From positions 62,001 through 126,000 of the forward strand of contig JAGFNK010000088.1 in the NCBI GenBank assembly GCA_025769875.1: a DNA stretch of 64,000 nt. Direction: 5' to 3'. Of this stretch, positions 43,676 to 54,775 are shown in pieces. Position numbers and translations under genes: made by a program. Source of the stretch: Russula earlei (taxonomy: Eukaryota; Basidiomycota; Agaricomycetes; Russulales; Russulaceae). Below the pieces are notes generated by a model, which had not been told where the DNA came from, did not search any database, and saw only the letters and a list, made by a program, of their open reading frames with translations. Positions within the stretch are counted from its first letter, which is position 1, and each line of letters opens with the position of its first letter.

Positions 43676-45499
43676 TCATAGGGAAATATGTCTTTTATTC
43701 CCTAATGCATGCATCCCTTGTTGTAAAAACTCCCCCATAGATAATATCCAAGTGTTAATCTTCGGAATATAGAGAACAGGAGAAATGCGCGTGACAACCA
43801 TTTTAGAGTTGACAGTGTGCCGAAGCAACACAGCGCCTTTGCCTTCCACATATATTGTGTTATTGGCAGTTTTAACAGGGGATCTTTCGTGCAGCAAAGC
43901 CGGTGTATACTCTATAAAGTCTTTTATTTCGAAGGTGAAGTGTGCTGACACGCCAGAGTCTAGGAGCCATAAGGATCCCATTTTACTCAAGTCGTGCTTT
44001 CCTCTACATCTCAAACAATTGGTGTTACATTCACTATGCAGGGAACTACTTCCTGCACTAATTTGTACATTGTGCAATACAAGCGAACACTTATTAGACA
44101 TATCTAGCCTGCTTTGGGGCTGGGGAGATGCTAAAAGGTTCTTTAGTGAGTGAAAAGAGAGAGGGAGGCGCACGCATGCTTCATTTTCTTCGGGGTCGCT
44201 GCCCCAATCAAGCGCTTCATCCAACAGAGTCGGAGCATGCTCAGGGGTGGCAGCACCTTCTGGGATACGATCGTATATGTCGAATAAATCCAACGTATTT
44301 GTTTGCACGAAGTCACCATTGTCCTGGTCCATAGGCTCAGGGATGGGTGACGGTAATTTGACTGCACTTGACGAGGCAGCGGATTGAGTTGAGGTCTGCT
44401 GCTCGAGGGTCTTGACTGTCTGTATAGTGGGAGTTACCCCAAGATCGTCAGCAAGATCAAGCGCTTTGTTTAAGGCCTTGTAAGGGCCGTGAGTGCATTT
44501 GCGAGGGTCAGTTGCAGTTGGGATGGTACATTGTTGGATCCCCAAAGGACCCAGATGGGCAATAGTGGTAATGGTCGGGAGTGGGAGTGCGGCAACGTCC
44601 ACAATGTGTGAGTGTCCGGGACCATGGCTATGATCGGCCTTCTCCTTGCCTTTCCCTTTTCCTTTGCCACCGTGCTTACCGCGCTGGCACTTATCCTTAT
44701 CTTCATCGCACTTGGGCTTATTGCCTTGCTGCTGAGAAGAGAAGGAGGGGTCACCATGCTTGCACTTGACAGCAGAGAGCTTCTGAGTGCTGTGCTTTTT
44801 GTTTGTGCCACAATTCATCTCAGTTTGATATTGAGAGACTATAGCCTCTCGCACATCATTCAGATTAAGATCAGTCAGATCATAGTTCTGAGTGATGATG
44901 TGGACAAGCATTTCCCATTTTGGGCGAATGGCGGCAAGCATGATGAGCGCCTGTAAGGCATTAGGAATCATTAGGGAGGATGCGGTGAGACGGTGGAATG
45001 CAGCATGTATCTGATCAATTTGTGGGCCAGGATGCTGGCTCGGGTTAATGCAGATGGAAATGGCTTCTTTGAAGTCCTTATGGATGCTAGTGGTAGTCAC
45101 CATGCCATATAGGGTGTCTAGGCGATTCCAAATAGTTTCAGCGTTATCCAAGGACGTAAGATCTTGTTGGATTGCGATGCTCGATCTAAGGACCATATGA
45201 CCAACTGCCATATCGTTTCCTTTGTTCCATTCTTTTACAGCTGCCTGAGCGACAGCCTGGGCAGCAAGCTCTTCAGGAAGAGGCACCTGAGGAAGTCCAG
45301 GGACGGTAGGCAGTTCAAAAGTGCCACTGCAATAAACCCACAGTCCAATGGACATGAGGTAGGCTTTCAGAGCCTTTGACCAAATACCATAGTTAGCACC
45401 ATCAAGGATGGGGACAACAGGGGCAGAGGGTTGAGACGACAACATTGTAGCTGTTAAGAGGGCATAGAGGTCGTCAGTAAGAGTATTGTATTCAAACAA
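43676..45499 (-). CDS. Copia H gag plus protease
   Basis: A 607-residue open frame. The N-terminal copia Gag (UBN2-like) reads ..PILDGANYGIWSKALKAYLMSIGLW.., then ..VREAIVSQYQTEMN.., a Lys/Gly-rich basic segment (..GGKGKGKGKEKADHSHGPGH..) in place of a classical zinc knuckle, and the protease at residues ~515-600 (LWLLDSGVSAHFTFEIKDF, catalytic DSG). Translation could start at the first Met or at MLSSQPSAP 18 residues later; the second is typical of copia Gag. The stop at 43676 probably interrupts a formerly continuous Gag-Pol frame. Confidence 0.85.
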   Translation of the reverse strand: MFEYNTLTDDLYALLTATMLSSQPSAPVVPILDGANYGIWSKALKAYLMSIGLWVYCSGTFELPTVPGLPQVPLPEELAAQAVAQAAVKEWNKGNDMAVGHMVLRSSIAIQQDLTSLDNAETIWNRLDTLYGMVTTTSIHKDFKEAISICINPSQHPGPQIDQIHAAFHRLTASSLMIPNALQALIMLAAIRPKWEMLVHIITQNYDLTDLNLNDVREAIVSQYQTEMNCGTNKKHSTQKLSAVKCKHGDPSFSSQQQGNKPKCDEDKDKCQRGKHGGKGKGKGKEKADHSHGPGHSHIVDVAALPLPTITTIAHLGPLGIQQCTIPTATDPRKCTHGPYKALNKALDLADDLGVTPTIQTVKTLEQQTSTQSAASSSAVKLPSPIPEPMDQDNGDFVQTNTLDLFDIYDRIPEGAATPEHAPTLLDEALDWGSDPEENEACVRLPLSFHSLKNLLASPQPQSRLDMSNKCSLVLHNVQISAGSSSLHSECNTNCLRCRGKHDLSKMGSLWLLDSGVSAHFTFEIKDFIEYTPALLHERSPVKTANNTIYVEGKGAVLLRHTVNSKMVVTRISPVLYIPKINTWILSMGEFLQQGMHALGNKRHISL

Positions 45500-45595
45500 G
45501 CCAACATAGTCTCCCCTTGGGGTAGACTAGCTCGCCGCAGCATGTAGGCTTCAGGGATGCTTCTCCATCGTTGCAGCTGATGAAAGTGCATGGCT

Positions 45596-45611
45596 TGCAG
45601 GGCCCATAACC
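45596..45611 (-). promoter_or_regulatory. Primer-binding site of copia H (initiator Met tRNA anticodon arm)
   Basis: Immediately after the 5' LTR, on the minus strand, the sequence is GGTTATGGGCCCTGCA. Its complement, CAGGGCCCATAACC, matches the anticodon stem-loop of eukaryotic initiator tRNA-Met (anticodon CAT inside). This is the half-tRNA primer type known from Drosophila copia and yeast Ty5. Confidence 0.75.
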
Positions 45612-45996
45612 TGTTATGCAGCATAGAGCACAGCTAACAGGCCAAGCAACCCACCTTAGAGGTTGTGCTAATGCTCAAGTGATATTGGGGTGTAGAGCGA
45701 TGTGTATACTCGTCTACAAGTATGGTATTTATACCTCTATGACCCAGGGCTGTTCCTAAGTCTGAAAGAGGTGACTATAGATGTCCACTATATTGCACAT
45801 TGAGTGACGTGTGATGTGGAAACGTTCTAGATGCAGCATAAGGCTGCATCTTGTGATAGATAGCATAGTATGTGTAACCCTATTGCCATAAGCGCATATA
45901 CTAAAGTTCTGTCTAACACATAACATCTATGAGCGGATCTTGAACCTTGTATGAAGGTCTTTGCCTTCTTTGATCCGTTCGGGTTCCAGTTCAACA
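45612..45996 (-). repeat. 5' LTR of copia H
   Basis: 385 bp, TG..CA on the minus strand; the flanking TTGCC lies at 45997-46001. A TATA-like tataaatacc segment (minus strand) lies near 45730. Confidence 0.95.
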
Positions 45997-46048
45997 TTGC
46001 CCACCACTAGGCCAAAGTCAGCTTATGAGTCAACTGAGAAGTCATACT

Positions 46049-46569
46049 TGTTGAGATTATCATTGATTTGGTGTGTTACCACTACCCTGGGACGTTGTGA
46101 TGTAATCACAGCTCAGACGCATTGATGCATCGGTTACACGGACCGGGCATCACCGGCTTAGCTCAGGCGCATGACGCGTCGGATCATGTGGTCCGGCTCA
46201 CCTCATATGCTGAGATCTGTGTTACTTACAATGATAAGTTAATTGATGACAATCGGTAGCTACTAACGACTGATCCTTGTATGATCTTTGTTTCTTATTG
46301 ATGGTAGCTACCTGCAGTGTACTTAGAGATGCTCTGGAGTACTTAAGAGTGTTGTATTTTGATAGATCACTTCAGTCTTGTCTTACACAATACTGAAGTG
46401 AGTACTTACTGTTTCCTATCTTATCTCTCGCATCTAATCATGCGTTGTAGATATCTTTTGATAGGTATTACTAAATTATAGTCTTGTCTTACACAATACT
46501 GAAATATCTTGTGATAGATCTTAAGGATCTTATCGCTCTTATCATAACCTGCACCCATCTGCTTCAACA
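46049..46569 (+). repeat. 5' LTR of copia I
   Basis: 521 bp. Internal duplications of an AGTCTTGTCTTACACAATACTGAA segment (18 of the bases repeat at ~46374 and ~46480) lie near its 3' end. Confidence 0.95.
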
Positions 46570-46584
46570 GGTTATGGGCCCTGA
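46570..46584 (+). promoter_or_regulatory. Primer-binding site of copia I (initiator Met tRNA anticodon arm)
   Basis: GGTTATGGGCCCTG directly follows the LTR. It is identical to the first 14 nt of the site in copia H, although the LTRs of H and I share no overall similarity. The complement fits the initiator tRNA-Met anticodon stem-loop. Confidence 0.75.
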
Positions 46585-49506
46585 CCGTGTCTAAATTCCA
46601 AAGTCAAAGATTCACACACAAGCTTACCATTTTTTTCCCTCTTTATAAGCCTCTGTTATCAGACGACACCCTACTCCCTTGGTCCCTGGAGCTGAAGGAT
46701 TGATGCGCGCATTATCTATCATGCATCAGGGGCACTGATTTGATCTTCAATAATCTGGCAACAACTGCTCTGTTAGCCTGGGTTGGCAATTCACAATTAC
46801 CTAAAGTTCACTCACAGCACCCTTGCCTAATGTTTACATTCCCTCCTCGATCTCAATCACTCGCTTGGTCATCTCGCTTACTGGCCATTACCCCACATCC
46901 TGAATAATTATCGCGCATCGCATTACAGTTACAGATGATAGCCCCTCCAGCAATACTTCTTAGGACGCTGAGGGAGAACACTTTTAGATGCACGCGCTCT
47001 TGAAATATACATTCAGAAGGTCACATTGGCAGTAACAAAAATGACATCAAATTGTATACTTGCAAGCTCAAGTGGGAGGAACTCAAATGCCCATATGGCG
47101 GCATCAGATCAATGTCAAGTGTTCTACACATGGGCATCCCTTACACGCACATTCCTAGACGTTAGGCGACACACATCAGACATTCCCGCGATTGCAAACA
47201 TCAAACGATGCATGGATCACTCTCCAATATAACCATTTATTCATATCAAATCTCCATTTCATCTCTATTCTTATCTAAACATTATCTGACGCTCACTCGG
47301 CTGTCGCGTCGACAAATTCTAGCCTCCGGCGCTCCGATGGACCTTTCCCCACACAATCCAGTATGGATCAGTAATGAAGATGGTTGTCGGGCTGGCCTCT
47401 CCGCCTCACAAAATACAGTCATTCCGGTAAAGACACACAACACTACATCCGAAATACAATGCTGCTATTGCAATCAACTTGGGCATGCAGTCTGGACTAC
47501 CGGAAGGAGAAGGCAACGAATACAAAAGTGACAGGCACTGACAGGAACATCAGCGCGTACATAGTGGGCAATACTGCTCCTATCACCGAGGTATCGGATG
47601 TCTGATGAATATGAGATTCTGGGTTTCCCTTTACGCGGCGGCTAGATCTTGATCGACTATGGAGCTCCTCATCATATTAGTCCGTTCCGGACCCCCGACT
47701 TCATTATTTGCGCTCCGGCCTCCAGATCTATTACTCTGGGAGGTTATACAGTTATCAGACAGATTGGGACTGGATCTGCATCCGTCCTGCCGGCCAGAAG
47801 GCCTTGGAGATATCCTTATTAACCCTCATAGACATTCTACATGTACCGAAGGCCAATGCATGCGACTACATAGTGCACGCGCTACTTCGGAACGGGGGAT
47901 GCATCACTTACACTCAAGAGGGGTGTTCAAACTTACACATCAAAGATCGGAAGATCGCGCACAGCTGGCTGGAGAACAATCTATTGTGTATTAACTTCAT
48001 AACTCCAGCTCTACACACGCAAAGAAGTGTCCTATCATTTCACATCCCGCATCAGCGCATGGGACATATGTTTCCACCATGCATTAATCTATCACAGTGA
48101 TTCCGATACTCGGATCTCATTTGGCTTTACGGATCGCGATCAGTTATCTTGTCTGGGGTATGCACTCGGCTAGCAAGCTCGGCTAGCGAACACGTCTTCT
48201 TTTTTCGGTTGCCCCTTAGCAATTGGATCCTCGGCTACAGATTATCTACAGCACCTTAGCCGATCTGCTGCACGCGAGATCAATTCGAGGCGCTAGCTAT
48301 TGAGGCAACGTGCGCTCACATACTTATCAGTTCATAGAGGGATCAAACATAGATTAACAATGCTAGATTCACCACAGGAGAATGGAGTGCCAGATAGATG
48401 GAATCGGACCCTTGAAGACAACACGCGCTCAAAGTTGCACAGCGCTGGTCTTAGCCTCGGGTTCCGGAGCTTAGTACTAACGCTGCCATCCATACTAATG
48501 ATTGGACTCCATCACGCATTCTCTGTGCACACACACTTCATACACTGTGAACGGACGGACTGACTCCGGTCATCTCACATTCCGCCTTCTTTAGATGTAG
48601 GGCGTATGTCCACGCGCCTGACCGTCGTAATCTTATTGCGTGACAAGCGCATACTGCATAGCCAGGGGACATATTACAGACACTGCTCCACCTGCACAAC
48701 TCTTGGTCCCTACAGGACCGGTGACATTCTCTGCCTTACCTTCACATGAACCGGATCGTCGGCACTTCATTCTGCGCCTCTGGAAACCCCATTAGATTCC
48801 CTCACACCATACTCACTCAACCTTACCCCACCTATACAGCCAGTTCCACACACTCCGCCACACCGTTTATGCCATCATCCCTTAGCATTATTGGGACAAT
48901 TCATTGGTCCACCGCGTCCGCTCTCAGTTACACATCTTGGGTCTTATTCGCGTCCGCGTTCCGAATGTCTCGGAGGGACTGCATACACAGATCTGAAAGG
49001 GTGCTTATCACATACGGCTCAGCTACGCAGAAGTGATCACTAGGCTACATATCGGGAAGGCACTTATATCAGAATCTGCCGATGAGTGGCAAGTCGCGTG
49101 TCAAATATGTGATCGGCGCGCTTGCAAAAATTGGTACCTGGGATCAATTGATCTTATAGATCTCATCGGAATGGGTGTGCAGCACGCAAATCTTGGAGAT
49201 TTCGCGCGCGTTTCAATTGCACAGGGGTTCACCCAATTTACAAGGCATTGACATTGATGAAACCTTCTCACCAGTAGCCAGGTCCGAGTCTTAGCGACTC
49301 TTGTTCAGTGTTGGCTGCGTGAACACATTGGGAAATCAACGGACGTCTTGTCGGCGTTCCTATTTGGCTCACTGGGTGACAAGATTTAGTTTTATTGGAG
49401 CAACCACAAGGCTTCATCACACCAGACGGACAAGAAAGCTCTTCTTTGGTCTTACACAGGCCTATCGTACATGGGACTTACGTTCTCATGGAGTCCTTAG
49501 TGACTC

Positions 49507-49675
49507 GTGTTTACATGCACGCATTCTCATGCGGGCATCGACTTAGCACGCACGCATTCTCATGCGGGCTTCACAAGTCATACGCACGCATTCTCATGTG
49601 GGCATCGGTTTCATGCGCACGCATTCCCATGCAGACACTTATCTTGGCTTCGCACTCACACATTCTCATGTGGAC
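49507..49675 (+). repeat. Minisatellite inside copia I (CACGCATTCTCATGCGGGC units)
   Basis: Five imperfect copies, spaced 33-37 bp, of a core CACGCATTCTCATGCGGGC (starts near 49518, 49551, 49585, 49618 and 49653). They lie just upstream of the YVDD region of the RT remnant, where copia RTs have unique sequence, so the array is a secondary expansion. Confidence 0.85.
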
Positions 49676-50173
49676 ATATGTCATTGCCAAGACGTGGGGG
49701 GATCCATTGCCATTTCCTTATCAGTTCACATCCTCTCTGCCGATGACATCATTATCTTAGGCGACCCTCACGGTCTCGACGCTCATATCTACGGGCAGCA
49801 CTCACATCTATGGGCACATATACATCCTTGTCTATACGCTACGAGTTGACAGATCTAGGCGAGATCGTGTCATATCTTGGGATCTGTGTTACACGTGATC
49901 GCTCGGCTAACACAGACATCGATTAATCAAGGTACATCTCAGATTGCTTCAGGATGGCGGATTCCACTCTGCTCCACTCCTGTAATCTTGGAGGTCTCAC
50001 CTCGGGATGGCGGACTTCCGTTCCGCTTCCGCATTCCGCTCCGTTCCAACGTGGAAGTCCAGTTGATCAAGCACTCCGGAGACGCAACACCTATGGTGAT
50101 TAGGCAATATATTAATGTTTTAACGGCAGCCTCCCCTATGTACAGATCTGAACACTTCACTGGACACTTTCCT

Positions 50174-50347
50174 GGCAGTCTCTCGACTGCGTCTACGATT
50201 TCCTGGCAGTCTCTCGACTGTGCATTTAGATGCGTTCACATGTGTTCACACTCTCCTTTGCAGTCTCTCGCCTGCATACGCATATTCATTTGGAGTCTTT
50301 CGACTCATTTCCTTTGGAGTCTTTCAACTCGCAGTCTCTCAACTCAC
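50174..50347 (+). repeat. Short repeats GGCAGTCTCTCGACTG inside copia I
   Basis: Six copies of a 15-16 bp core (g(g)cAGTCTCTCGACTg and variants gGAGTCTTTCGACTc) at about 50174, 50204, 50259, 50293, 50314 and 50330, irregularly spaced 16-55 bp. The core is partly palindromic (AGTC..GACT). The place corresponds to the RNase H region, whose motifs are not found. Confidence 0.8.
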
Positions 50348-50510
50348 CCACTCTTTAATCACTTGCATTTCACTGCAATACCTACCTCATCAAGACGTCC
50401 ACCTGCTGATGGTCTTACCATGCTGCACGCCCACGCACAGCACCAGTCCTTTCGTTACTGGGTTAGATCTCTCTTGATCTAATTTACTGACTGTCTCAAT
50501 CACGGGGGGA

Positions 50511-51031
50511 TGTTGAGATTATCATTGATTTGGTGTGTTACCACTACCCTGGGACGTTGTGATGTAATCACAGCTCAGACACATTGACGCATCAGTTACA
50601 CGGACCGGGCATCACCGGCTTAGCTCAGGCGCATGACGCGTCAGATCACGTGGTCCGGCTCAGCTCATATGCTGAGATCTGCGTTACTTACAATGATAAG
50701 TTAATTGATGACAATCGGTAGCTACTAACGACTGATCCTTGTATGATCTTTGTTTCTTATTGATGGTAGCTACCTGCAGTGTACTTAGAGACGCTCTGGA
50801 GTACTTAAGAGCGTCGTATTTCGATAGATCACTTCAGTCTTGTCTTACACAATACTGAAGTGAGTACTTACTGTTTCCTATCTTATCTCTCGCATCTAAT
50901 CATGCGTTGTAGATATCTTTTGATAGGTATTACTGAATTATAGTCTTGTCTTACACAATACTGAAATATCTTGTGATAGATCTTAAGGATCTTATCGCTC
51001 TTATCATAACCTGTGCCCATCTGCTTCAACA
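50511..51031 (+). repeat. 3' LTR of copia I
   Basis: 521 bp, about 97 percent identical to the 5' LTR by eye; most differences are C/T or G/A. Confidence 0.95.
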
Positions 51032-51036
51032 ATACT

Positions 51037-52139
51037 CCCATTGTTGGTCCACTCCACCAAACCCTAGAAAGCCAAAACTGTGACCCCAGGAGTGTTGGTG
51101 GCAGGACTCAGAAGGCCAGATACAGATGAAGCCCACAATGGTGTGGGATTGGAGAAAAGGCACTCGCTGTCAGTACCTGAATCAACCTTTGCAACATATT
51201 TCCAAGCTGACTATGTCTGCGTAGAAATTGGTCTGGGTTGAACTTGCTTCTCTTTAATTACAGAACCACCATATGGCAGGACACCTGAGCCCTCTCACCT
51301 TGTCGCATTCACAGCTCAATGGGAACGTACTGGCCATGGTGCAAGGGCTTGCAAAGCTACCAGAAGTGACTTTATGATTGATATAGCAGGTACCCTGAAG
51401 TCTCTCTTGAATGTTTCCACTGGCTGAGTCTTTACTAGTTATCTGATCGAGAAGATGGGTTATGATGATACAGTGGAAACATGGAAGACAATAGAGAAGG
51501 CATTTTGCACCAGGGTCAAGAGTCTTAAGTCACATCATCAAAGCAATGTGCTCTCACAGGCAGAGAAGGCTGTGGTGAAATCCAAACATAGCCAGTGGCA
51601 GCATAAATACCAGGTGACTGTCATTTCATTTCCACTATCCTCATGGTCGCTGATCTGCAATGTAGTTATTTCATCACCATCATGACATTGTTAAACAGTA
51701 TGAACCACTTCAGCGGCACCTGCCTAACTTGGACATGTTGGGAGTTGATGGCATGTCCTCTGACAAATCTGATCTCGATCTAGCTACCAGCCAGATCAAG
51801 TATACAGTTGTCAAGCCAGATTGGTGACACCCTGACTTGCACAGTTGGCTCAAAGTTTTTGATCAACTGCACCATTGTAGCCACCTTAATGGCTGGTCAA
51901 ATGACAAGTGTGGAGCGTTTGCCCACTTGCGTGTTGGGTCCCAGAAGGTGCATGAAAAGGTATATGTGCCCTTGGGCCTGCCTCCCAATGCCTACAACCC
52001 ACAGTGGCTGGAGGGCAGGGAAACACTATATGTGAAATATAAGCTGTGTCTGAAAGATGAGCCATACAATTTCAGTCACAGCTTGGACATAATTGTGTAT
52101 GTTCTTCCTACATTCTTTGTTGGGCCTTATCTAAGCTAA
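51037..52139 (+). pseudogene. Basidiomycete lineage-specific gene, 3' part
   Basis: After the two copia insertions coding resumes: ..ETWKTIEKAFCTRVKSLKSHHQ.., an intron near 51613-51665 (GTGACT..TGTAG), ..HDIVKQYEPLQRHLPNLDMLGVDGMSSD.. (~51680-51765), ..HPDLHSWLKVFDQLHH.., ..AFAHLRVGSQKVHEKVYVPLGLPPNAYNPQWLEGRETLY.. (51915-52030) and the end ..FSHSLDIIV... This layout (MSSDESE block, then LKxLDxLH, then GLPxNxYxPxWL) is that of repeated mushroom hypothetical proteins; the function is unknown. Stops near 51425 and 51824 make it a pseudogene. Confidence 0.55.
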
Positions 52140-52805
52140 ACTACGACTATAGACTCTTAAGTGTTCAATCATGACTCAATCGGAAAGTTCACAACCAAAA
52201 TTCTGGTTAGAAGTCAGGGTGATACCAGCAAGGTTACCCGAGTATGTGACAAGCACATGTTCTAGTGTGGTTCGTTATGACTAGTTCATTTGTCATTACC
52301 CTTGAAATTTTGGAGTTGTAGGCTTGTAGCACGAGTGTGCACAAGTGGCTTATTATGCTGTAGAATGTGAATGCAGAGTCTATTGACAGGAACTAGTAAC
52401 TCCTACTGCAAACACCTATGAAGGTTGGTGCATGGATTTTAGATCACACTGCCCAGGGCTGTATAGTTGCTCTAGCAAATGTTATCCACCCATTCCAGAT
52501 CTAGTGTGATATTACATATGTGACCAACTGTCATATTCCACCCTTCCTGCAAAGCAATTGGCAACAATGGTGCGGGGAACCCCGAAGAATTGCCTCGCCT
52601 CTGTTGGAGAAGTGGGCAATCTCAAAATGTCACTTGAACATGCTGCCTATTTTGTTTGACAATGAAGGTTTTCTTGGAAACATTCCATCTCTCTGTCTCT
52701 CACACAAACATTTTTTCCTTATTTTAAAATGGTCTGGTATCTGCCAGGGTCTCTATGGAGTTTTTGTCCTGTCTAGATGCTAAACTTATAGCATGTTCCA
52801 CATGA
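52140..52805. other. Intergenic region
   Basis: No gene, repeat or RNA recognised. One 87-codon plus-strand frame (52520-52783) has no domain. Confidence 0.4.
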
Positions 52806-54775
52806 ATGCCCAATATTGAGTCTTTAGACTTTGTCAATGACCCTGTCATCAGTGGTCCTCATCGCAGGCACCACCCCAACCAGCTTAGGCATCCTAACAC
52901 TGGATTATATGCATTAAAACTAGTATTCAAAAATCAAGTCTATTTAGAGCATGAACATCGCCTTTGCGAGATCCTAGATATACTTGAATCAATAGAACCT
53001 ACCAATGAAAAAGAAGACTTGAAGGACCAAATTTTACAAGAGCTGGTCAGGATCAATACCCTGAAGGAAGTTGAATGGTTGGGACAACGGGCTGTGCATG
53101 GCATAAAAGGTGCTATCATCAATACAGGCATGTGCACATATATATATAACCGCTGCATCGCTCTGGCTAACAATGCTCCAGAAAAGTACTTTGCAATAAG
53201 GCATCACCAAGATAAAACACTTCTTATCATGTATGTGACAACTCTGGCAATGTACATTCTATACTGCCTTTCTCACCATGGCACAGCTATTTTACTGGCC
53301 AGGATGAGGAGCATTTTGAATAGCTAAGAGTCTCTTCGCTCCTTGGCAAACAGTGTGCCAAAGGACCCCAGAAGACTCCTCATTATGTATGATCTTAGTC
53401 CCATCACTCACAGCTACATCTGCTGCCCTTCGTGCTATGCCCCTATATCTGCATTCGGCCATCAAGACCAAAAGGAGGAAAGTGCCCACATCTTTTGATG
53501 ACTTGGAACATCATCATCCTATAGCAGTTTCTCCTAATGACCCCAAAAACAATCACCTATTTGTGCCAGCTCACTGTACATACCAATGGGTCTCAAAAGG
53601 CACAGCCTGTGGTGAATCCTTATTCCACACTATTGTTGCCAATAGCAGCTCTTACACCATTCCTCAGTCCAAGTATAAAGCACAAGATCTGAAGCAATGG
53701 GTCGGGAGACTACTTTTCTGGCCTGCTATTGAGGAGCAAGTTTTCAAAGGCTTTTGGAGGCAATAAAAGAAATATATGGAGGACATGTAGGATGCAGGAC
53801 ATCTGTGCAAGATTCTCCTGAAAATGGGTGAACGTTTCCTCCCAGGGCCAGTGGATAAAACCCACCTGGTGTTTTCATTCTTGATGGACAGCTTCAACCC
53901 CTTTCATATGAAGAAGGCTAAACAAACTATCTCATCAACCACTATTTAGTTGATTTTGCTCAACCTTCCGTCCTACCTACAATATTGCGTAGAGAACATG
54001 TTTCTTGCTAGCATAATTCCTGGGCCAAATAAACCCTCTCTGTCTGATGTTAACCACAGCCTTAGACTTCTTGTTGAGGTCTTACTCAAGTTCTTTGAAC
54101 CTGGTGTATAGTATTCTCAAACGGCAAGGCATAGCCAAGGCTGTTGAGTTTGTGCTATACTTGCTCCTGTTGTTTCTGATATGCTAGCTGCATGTCAGGC
54201 TGGCGGATTTGTAAGTCTGATAGCTACTAATTTTTGTACTTGCTGCAATCTCAAGGTTCAAGATATCAAAAACCTCAATAAAAATACTTGGCTGAAATGA
54301 GATGTTGTTCAGCAAATTTGGCTTGCATGGTGCTGAAGGGATGCAAAAACTCTTGGTGAGCAAGAGTCCCTTTTCAGACAACATAGAATCAGGTGGTCTT
54401 GCTTCTCGATCTGCCATATTGGAATCCAGTTTGCTTCACAGCTATCAAGCCTATGCATGTCTTTGACTCTTGGACTTCTTTAGACTCATTGTCAGCAAGT
54501 TTGGGGAATCGATATTTCCATTTCAGGCAGTGATGGAACAGCACTACTGGCAGCTATGGCTGTTCAAAGACCCCCTAACTCCAACATGGAGAAGTGGTAT
54601 GAGGTTATATATACTGCTCAAGACCCTGCAAAACTTCGGGAGCAACTCAACAGAAGAGAGTGCATGCATAACATTCTCTGGCATATCTGCAATGACCATG
54701 ACTTTTGATGGGCTGGTAATAAATGGCAATTAGCAGTATCTGTCGCTGAATGGGTAAGTTATTTTATTTTGATTG
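52806..54775 (+). pseudogene. Tnp2-family (CACTA/CMC-like) transposase relic
   Basis: The first frame (52806-53327) reads ..LRHPNTGLYALKLVFKNQVYLEHEHRLCEIL.. and ..AVHGIKGAIINTGMCTYIYNRC.. . After 53340 come ..DPRRLLIMYDLSPITHSYICCPSCYAP.., ..LKQWVGRLLFWPAIEEQVF.., then FSFLMDSFNPFHMKKAKQTI (~53876-53935), ..LLNLPSYLQYCVENMFLASIIPGPNKPSLSDVNHSLRLLVEV.. (~53955-54080) and ..AILAPVVSDMLAACQAGGFVSL... The phrase IIPGPNKPS and the ..P..CD..A.R...GF pattern are hallmarks of Tnp2-type transposases in mushrooms. Frameshifts and stops are frequent; the N-terminal 174-codon frame is intact. No TIRs were found. Confidence 0.65.

Larger units (their letters stand above)
40154..45996 (-). mobile_element. 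Ty1/copia element H, full length (TSD TTGCC)
   Basis: 5843 bp with two 385 bp LTRs (40154-40538 and 45612-45996; minus strand TGTTGAACTGG..GCATAACA) and a perfect flanking duplication TTGCC (40149-40153, 45997-46001). The gene order on the minus strand, gag, protease, integrase, RT, RNase H, is that of copia. The LTRs differ at roughly 20 positions by eye, nearly all transitions. Confidence 0.95.
46990..50480 (+). pseudogene. Copia I gag-pol remnants
   Basis: Scattered over frames: a zinc knuckle lacking its last Cys (CCYCNQLGHAVW, ~47460-47495); a pre-integrase segment ..IDILHVPKANACDYIVHALLRNGG.. (~47826-47905) and ..HQRMGHM (~48050); integrase ..LTMLDSPQENGVPDRWNRTLED (~48357-48420, normally TPQQNGVAERxNR); RT ..FARVSIAQGFTQ.. 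(~49200) and ..ADDIIILGDPHG.. (~49740, YVDD region, first residues lost); and ..VSYLGICVTRDRSANT.. (~49870). No frame longer than about 200 codons remains. Two minisatellite-like arrays sit inside the RT/RNase H part. Confidence 0.75.
46049..51031 (+). mobile_element. Ty1/copia element I, complete outline but decayed interior (TSD ATACT)
   Basis: 4983 bp with two 521 bp LTRs (46049-46569 and 50511-51031; TGTTGAGATTATC..CTGCTTCAACA) and a perfect duplication ATACT (46044-46048, 51032-51036). A tRNA-Met-type primer site follows the first LTR, and a purine tract (cacgggggga, 50501-50510) precedes the second. The LTRs differ at only about 15 positions, while the coding interior is shredded by frameshifts and stops. 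Confidence 0.95.

Noticed and set aside
4612..44956. Several plus-strand frames between 44581 and 44956 with hydrophobic stretches
   Set aside because: Antisense shadows of the copia H gag frame.
49507..49675. CRISPR-like array of 19 bp repeats and ~15 bp spacers
   Set aside because: Repeats are imperfect, spacers short, and the array lies inside copia I coding sequence.
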